Positions 59,086-64,000 of a stretch of 64,000 nt of DNA are shown piece after piece. How positions within the stretch are numbered: the first letter of the stretch is position 1; each line of letters begins with the position of its first letter. Both the position numbers and the translations under genes were made by a program. This stretch comes from Sporobolomyces roseus (Eukaryota; Basidiomycota; Microbotryomycetes; Sporidiobolales; Sporidiobolaceae), in NCBI GenBank assembly GCA_016617785.1, contig JADILM010000005.1:1736001-1800000 (forward strand), written 5' to 3'. Under the pieces are notes generated by a model. That model was not told the DNA's origin. It saw only the letters and a list, made by a program, of their open reading frames with translations, and did no database searches.

Positions 59086-62000
59086 TTAAATCCTAACCAT
59101 TTTCTTCGGTGTCGAACCAAACTTCTTGAACCCTTTCCTGTTATCCCTCGCTTGACCTCCTACCCATTCTCCGTGCTTGATCTTGTCCAACTCCTTCAAC
59201 AGCGTCTCGAACGCATCCTGCATCGGAGGATGCCTCTCTTCCCTCGTAACTTCGGTTTGAAGGTTGAAGATAGCGCGACCAGGAGGAAGGGAAGGCGCTG
59301 AAGGTGCGATAGCGGTAGGATCGAACCAGAGATCGTGTTCGGGAAGAGCCCATTGGAGGTTCGGAGTGATCTTTTTGATGTGTTCTTGCATCTTGCGAAT
59401 TTGAGCTGGAGAGATCTCTTCGAGTCGTTTGATGACGGATGGTCCGATTCCATTGATGATGTCGTTCTCCTCGATGAAGACGGTGTACTTCGACATGTCG
59501 TTGATATCGGGAGAGGAAGGGAAGAGTCGTCCGTAGGAGTATTCTCGGAAGAGAACAGGGATGCATCCGAGAAGGAGAGCTTCGTAGAATGCTCTTCGAG
59601 TTGGAGAGTCGCCAGCGGGCATAGGGCAGAAGACGGCTTGTTCCATATGTTCGTGAAACAAGTCGAGTTGTTGAGCTCCGTCGACTGAGTTGGCGATATC
59701 ATCGAAGAGGATTCGAGATGTCGAATCGCCGGGAGATGCGACGAAAGCTTCGAATTCTTCTCGGAGCTTGGCGCGAAGGGCGAAACCATTGAAAGGATCG
59801 GAAGCAGGGAGTCCCCAAGGGTGAGTTGCGGCAGCGGCGTAGTGAAGGCTGTCAATAAGGAAAGGAGTCAGTCTCAAGTCTGTTGTGAAGGAGGCGATTG
59901 AGCGTACAGGTATGGACGCTCGTTGTTGAAGAAGTAGTTGCCGACAGTCGGTTTGGCTCCTTTCGCTGATGGAGAAAGATGGAAACCAGTAGGATCTGCA
60001 GAAAGGGTAAAGAGTGAGCTACAAACTATGGAAAGGCAACTGAAAGATTGCTTACAAGGTACATCGATGAGATACTTCATCCCTTCCTCGTAAGTTTTTG
60101 GGGCGTTTTCAATCGAGACCATAATGACAGAATCTTTGATCTCGTTCATGAATTCGGGAGTCAAGACATCCCTCTCCAGGTTACTCCTGATCGGTGAAAG
60201 AGGTAAGATGATTCGAGGGTAACTAGTCTTTCCGACGATCTTGACGATATCTCGCAAGAATTGAGTAGTTTGTCGAATACCATCTGCAAGGACTGGAGAG
60301 GTGCAGAGCCAAGGGTTTGACCAGATTTGAGAGAGAACGGGGAGGTAGATGAAGTCGGGAGAAGGGGTAGAGAGGAGTGGAACGATGTTGGTATAGGCGA
60401 GGAAACGGGTGGTGAGGATATCGTCTAATGCGTATTGATTGGTATCGGTGATGTAGTAAGGGTAGTTCTGCGAATAACGGCTATGAGTAAGCTAGGGTAG
60501 GTACACAGGAGAAGGAGAGTGGAGCTTACTGGTTTGGGTGCGTTCAGTAAAGTACCATAAGCAGATCTCGTCGTTTCTCTCTTTGGTCCGATTCCCCATC
60601 CGCATTCTGTCGGTCCAGCAGCAAGCTTCATGAGCTCGTTGATCGGTTCGATGTGAGTGACTGCAATTGTCGGTCTTCCTTTGAGAACAGCACTCGTTCG
60701 ATGAACGTTGAACTTCTGCTGAGACGAAGTGATGAAGTTCTTCGCGGCCGTAGTGATCGAGTAATGATGAGTTGGGAAAGCGATTGAACCGAGAGTGACG
60801 AGGACGACGACTCCAACCAGTGCGTGCCATTTTCGGAGTGCTGATTTCCCTTTTCGATGTCTGTAGTGACCGTTGTGTTTCGCTCGAGTAGAATCTTTGT
60901 GGTTCGAGCGAGGTTTCGGAGCGATTTCGAAGAGGATAGTCGAGAGAACGACGGCGGCTCCACCGAGAGCTGAGTGGAGGGTGAGCTTGAAGTCGAAGAG
61001 GGCGATCGAAATGAGGAAGGTGAGGACGATTGAGACTGAAAGACTGAGGCTCTTTGCGACGTTGTCGGCATGTTTGAGAGCGAGAGCTGAAGAAGACTTG
61101 GGATAGTCAGCAAGAGAAGTCAAGAAAGGGGGAAGGAGACAAGGGGGTCTCACCAATGAGAAGACCACCAACTGTTTGAAGAAGGATAACGATCCAAGCC
61201 ATCTCGTTGAACCCTTCGAAGAAACCATGTCCAGCTCTGAGTACAGGATCGTACCAGTGGTCGAGTGGATCGATGAGGCCATGGAAATCGAGTGAGAGTC
61301 CGCCCATTCCCCAGAAATGAACATCGTTCGCTTGGAAGAGGACGACAGCGAGTCCGAAGACTGAGCTGAAGAGGGAGAGTTGAATGTTGCGAATCCATAG
61401 CGAGACAGGTTTGAGTTGAGGAGGAGCGACGAGCATAACTTCTTCGACTGCGGGTACCGAGGGACGACGTTTGATGACCAATTCGAAGTAGGTTGCGGCG
61501 ATAGCACTCGAGAAACAGGATACGACGACTGCTGAGACTCCGGCGATGTAGTTCATCGAAGGTGCGCTTGAGGCTGGGTGATCTCCGTGAGCGTGCGAAT
61601 CGTTCGCTTTGGCGTGAATCGCTCCGATTTGCATAGCTGCTACTCCCAAACCGAGAGTAGCGAGTGAGATCCATTGAAGAGCGGCGAGTCGTCGTCCGAG
61701 CATGAGAACAGCGCAGAGTGCGGTGATGAGAGTCTGTCAAAGCGGAGAAGTTAGTTCAGATTGATGAGTCGAAAGCATTCGAGAAAGCGAACCTTGAGCT
61801 GGAAAGTGATCTGGAAGACAGGTACCGAGAGGTTGCGGGCGGCGATGTAGCTGTGGAATAGAGTGGATCAGTTCTCAATTCAGAAAAGGAGACAGCAGCG
61901 ATAAACTCACATCAAGTTGTTCTGTAGAGCGAAAAGAATCGCAGGAACACACATTTTCCACCAATCCGAACCAAAGATATCTTCGACCAGCATCTTGAGT

Positions 62001-62779
62001 ACTCCCATCCTCCTCCTCCTGACCCACATATGAGGATCATCCAGAATCTTTCTAACTAAAGGTTCCTGTTCCTTCTCCGCATCCATATCCTTGGCGTACT
62101 TTCTCAACTTCTCCGTCAATCTCGGAGAGATGGGTTTGTGAGGCCATTGAAAAGAAGCGAGAGTTTTGAATTCTGGGAGTTTCGTGGGTTGTCCAACGCT
62201 CGAAAGTGGTCCCTCCATATCTAACGTAACATCGAGAGTTTGATGGTTCGAGGCGTTGGCGGAACTTCTTCGTCGAAGGTGGGATTCGCGTCGACTGTGT
62301 GAAGGAACTGGATGACCTTCGGAGATAGAGCGAGGAGGAGTGATGGGATCTGAGGAGAGGTCTTCTTCGGATGGAGTCTTGTAGAGTTCGGGAGTCGGTA
62401 AGGGATGCCGAGGTGCGAGTAAGGTTGCTCGTTCTTTCAGGGTGTCTCGAAGTGCGAGTAAGGCGGAAATGATCAATTTGCCCAATTCTGCGAACGAAGA
62501 GAAGAGTACAAAGGGCGGATCAGTTCCCGGAAACTTCCCTCAATTCCCGAGATTGACCTCACCTGTCATCAGAACCGCACTCGAAGCTTTGTATTGCGCT
62601 TGTCCTGGCTTGAGGTGAGCTTGAGAAACATGTAACCTGAGGGATCGACAAAAGTATGAGATCAGCCTCCTTCCAACTTTTCCACCTCGCTCTCGACCTT
62701 GAACTCACACTATCGCCAGCACTGTTGACTGTAAGCATACTGCCGCTAAGGAGAGTGTCCGTGCCGAGAGGAGTCCCAT
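59086..62779 (-). CDS. nucleotide-sugar transporter fused to exostosin (GT47) glycosyltransferase
   Basis: One spliced frame of about 1,070 residues. The N-terminal half is an SLC35A-type Golgi nucleotide-sugar transporter: start 62779 MGLLSARTLSLAAVCLQSTV, ELGKLIISALLALRDTLKER, a hydrophilic insert, MCVPAILFALQNNLMYIAAR, NLSVPVFQITFQLKTLITAL, LGRRLAALQWISLATLGLGV, NDVHFWGMGGLSLDFHGLI, EMAWIVILLQTVGGLLIGAL and HADNVAKSLSLSVSIVLTFL. The exon 60530-61086 runs without a break from the last transporter helices through a basic linker and an extra TM (ALVGVVVLVTLGSIAF) into the enzyme. The exostosin part has NYPYYITDTNQYALDDILTT, FIYLPVLSQIWSNPWL, and the donor-site block QAVFCPMPAGDSPTRRAFYE ALLLGCIPVLFREYSYG. 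The inferred role is to import a sugar nucleotide and use it in the Golgi lumen. Sugar and acceptor are unknown. The start may lie in a further upstream exon. Confidence 0.88.
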
Positions 62780-63325
62780 TCTGAAGAGAAAGTCGGAAAC
62801 TAGCTCCGAAGAGATTAAAGAGTTTGATGGCGGCTTTCAGGCTATTGAGCGAGTGACTGAGCTTGAAGGAGAGAGCTGGCCTGCAGCGTATCTAGGTCGA
62901 GGATAGCAGTCGGATTGAGGAGGGAGAGTCGGTAAAGTGATCAAAACGAGAGCTGTGAAGTGGATGAGCAGTCGGGAGCGGTTCAAGACCCGGCAAGTCT
63001 GAATAGGACAGGGATGAGATTCTAGATCCATCTTTGATCATTAGAGGGGTGTGAAAGGCTTGCAAGGAGGTGAGATCGACTGAGACACTGATGAGAAATT
63101 TCGCTGGATTTGGAAGGAGTCGCTCTTCGCTTCTCGCCTCTCCTCTCTCTCCTCTCCTAGCCCCATTGAAGCTTCCAAAGGGTGTCTCACACTCTAAAAA
63201 GATCCTGCGTTCATCTCCGAAACCAGCCTTGTCTTGGGAATTTCCTCTGTTCCAGCCGAAACAATAGATAGACCCTCCTCTTCACGCTGTCACACCTACT
63301 CGCCTGCTACTCCTCACTACAGAGT
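62780..63325. other. divergent promoter region of two glycosylation genes
   Basis: 546 bp between the starts of the transporter-GT fusion (minus) and the glycosyltransferase-like gene (plus). It presumably carries both promoters and may hold a 5' exon of the fusion gene. No TATA-like or repeated element stood out. Confidence 0.45.
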
Positions 63326-64000
63326 ATGACCTCGTCGTCAGTGCATTACCGGACGCTATCAGTTCATGGACTAGAGGACGACGCACCCTCACCGATTCCA
63401 CCTTCTTCCGCTTCATTCCTCACTCGACGCTCTTCCTTCAGTTCGCCAGACGTCAAACCTTTCTCCATAAACTCTCACCGCAAATACTCGGATGCACCAT
63501 CTCTTCCCTTCTCAGAAACTCCCTCAAGGCGACAACGCACCCTACCGAAGAACTCGAAATGCCTTCGAATCACTGCTTACCTAGGATGGACGTTAGCTGG
63601 ACTACTCTTCGTCGTACTCGTCGTGAATCAATCGAGTATCTCGCCGTCAGAACACATTCAGAATGGGTTGGCGAGAGTGAGGGAACATCCATTCGCTTCG
63701 AGATTGTTGGATAATGTTGGGTTGAACGCGGTTGGAACCGGTGGAACCGGTGCAGTCAGGGTCTCACACGCTTCGAAACCGGGGAGAACACCGAGTGCGA
63801 CGGGAGCGAAGAAGATATCGGGAGGGACGAAATCGAGTGTGACAATCGTTTCAAGTTTCTATCGGATTGACACTGGAAAGAAACACAGGATAAGCGGTAA
63901 GTTCGAAGCGGATCTTGACATCTTACAGCAGTCACTGATGTTGATTCCCTTCCCGAACTTTCAGAGTATCAAGAATGGTTGACGAATTTCCTTGGTTCCG
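63326..64000 (+). CDS. type II membrane glycosyltransferase-like protein, partial at right edge
   Basis: The start at 63326 gives MTSSSVHYRTLSVHGLEDDA, a Ser/Pro-rich cytosolic tail of about 85 residues, then one membrane segment (ITAYLGWTLAGLLFVVLVVN). A polar stem with Gly/Thr repeats follows (GTGGTGAVRVSHASKPGRTP). The luminal domain begins SSVTIVSSFYRIDTGKKHRI, and after an intron (63897-63964) continues EYQEWLTNFLGS to the window edge. The topology and the VTIVSSFYRI strand followed by YxxWLxNFL recall fungal HtrL/YibB-like and related glycosyltransferase-fold proteins. The catalytic DXD region lies outside the window, so the call is tentative. It diverges from the transporter-GT47 gene. 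Confidence 0.6.

Overview
The window is nuclear DNA of a filamentous or yeast-like fungus, most likely a basidiomycete. Nearly every gene is broken by many short introns (about 40-80 nt, GT..AG with a CTNAC/CTGAC-type branch point close to the acceptor). Pyrimidine-rich leaders precede the start codons. The gene set is eukaryotic and fungal: an SGF11-type SAGA subunit, TAF4, an RPD3 deacetylase, Argonaute, UTP5, DDI1, MDJ1, CLN3 and the fungal arsenic pair. The species cannot be named from the sequence alone.

Layout. Positions 1-24.7 kb hold nine consecutive minus-strand genes: a MYND-finger protein running off the left edge; ACR3 arsenite efflux; an ACR2/CDC25-like arsenate reductase; SGF11; TAF4; a degenerate patatin-domain protein; a diacylglycerol-lipase-like class 3 lipase; CLN3/battenin; and a full-length Argonaute. 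From 25.9 to 48 kb most genes are on the plus strand: an acidic low-complexity protein, a short-chain dehydrogenase, an unrecognised protein, RPD3-type HDAC, UTP5/WDR43, a GYF (SMY2/GIGYF-like) protein and two hypothetical proteins. A USP36/42-type ubiquitin protease on the minus strand interrupts this run and diverges from the dehydrogenase. From 48 to 54 kb a pseudo alpha/beta-hydrolase, DDI1 and a small multi-pass membrane protein are on the minus strand. Mitochondrial DnaJ (MDJ1) follows on plus, then a BTB protein on minus. A remarkable single gene follows on minus, joining a Golgi nucleotide-sugar transporter to an exostosin (GT47) glycosyltransferase. Divergent from it is the start of another type II, glycosyltransferase-like gene that leaves the right edge.

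How the genes work together. Most are independent housekeeping genes. Two groups look functionally linked: the tandem arsenate reductase plus arsenite exporter (reduce As(V), then export As(III)), and the transporter-glycosyltransferase fusion with its divergent luminal-enzyme-like neighbour (import a nucleotide sugar into the Golgi and use it there). The intact Argonaute argues for a working RNAi pathway, although no Dicer or RdRP lies in the window.

No tRNA, rRNA, CRISPR, transposon or prophage was found. Gene ends are the start and stop codons of spliced models made by eye. Protein lengths are estimates after removing visible introns.
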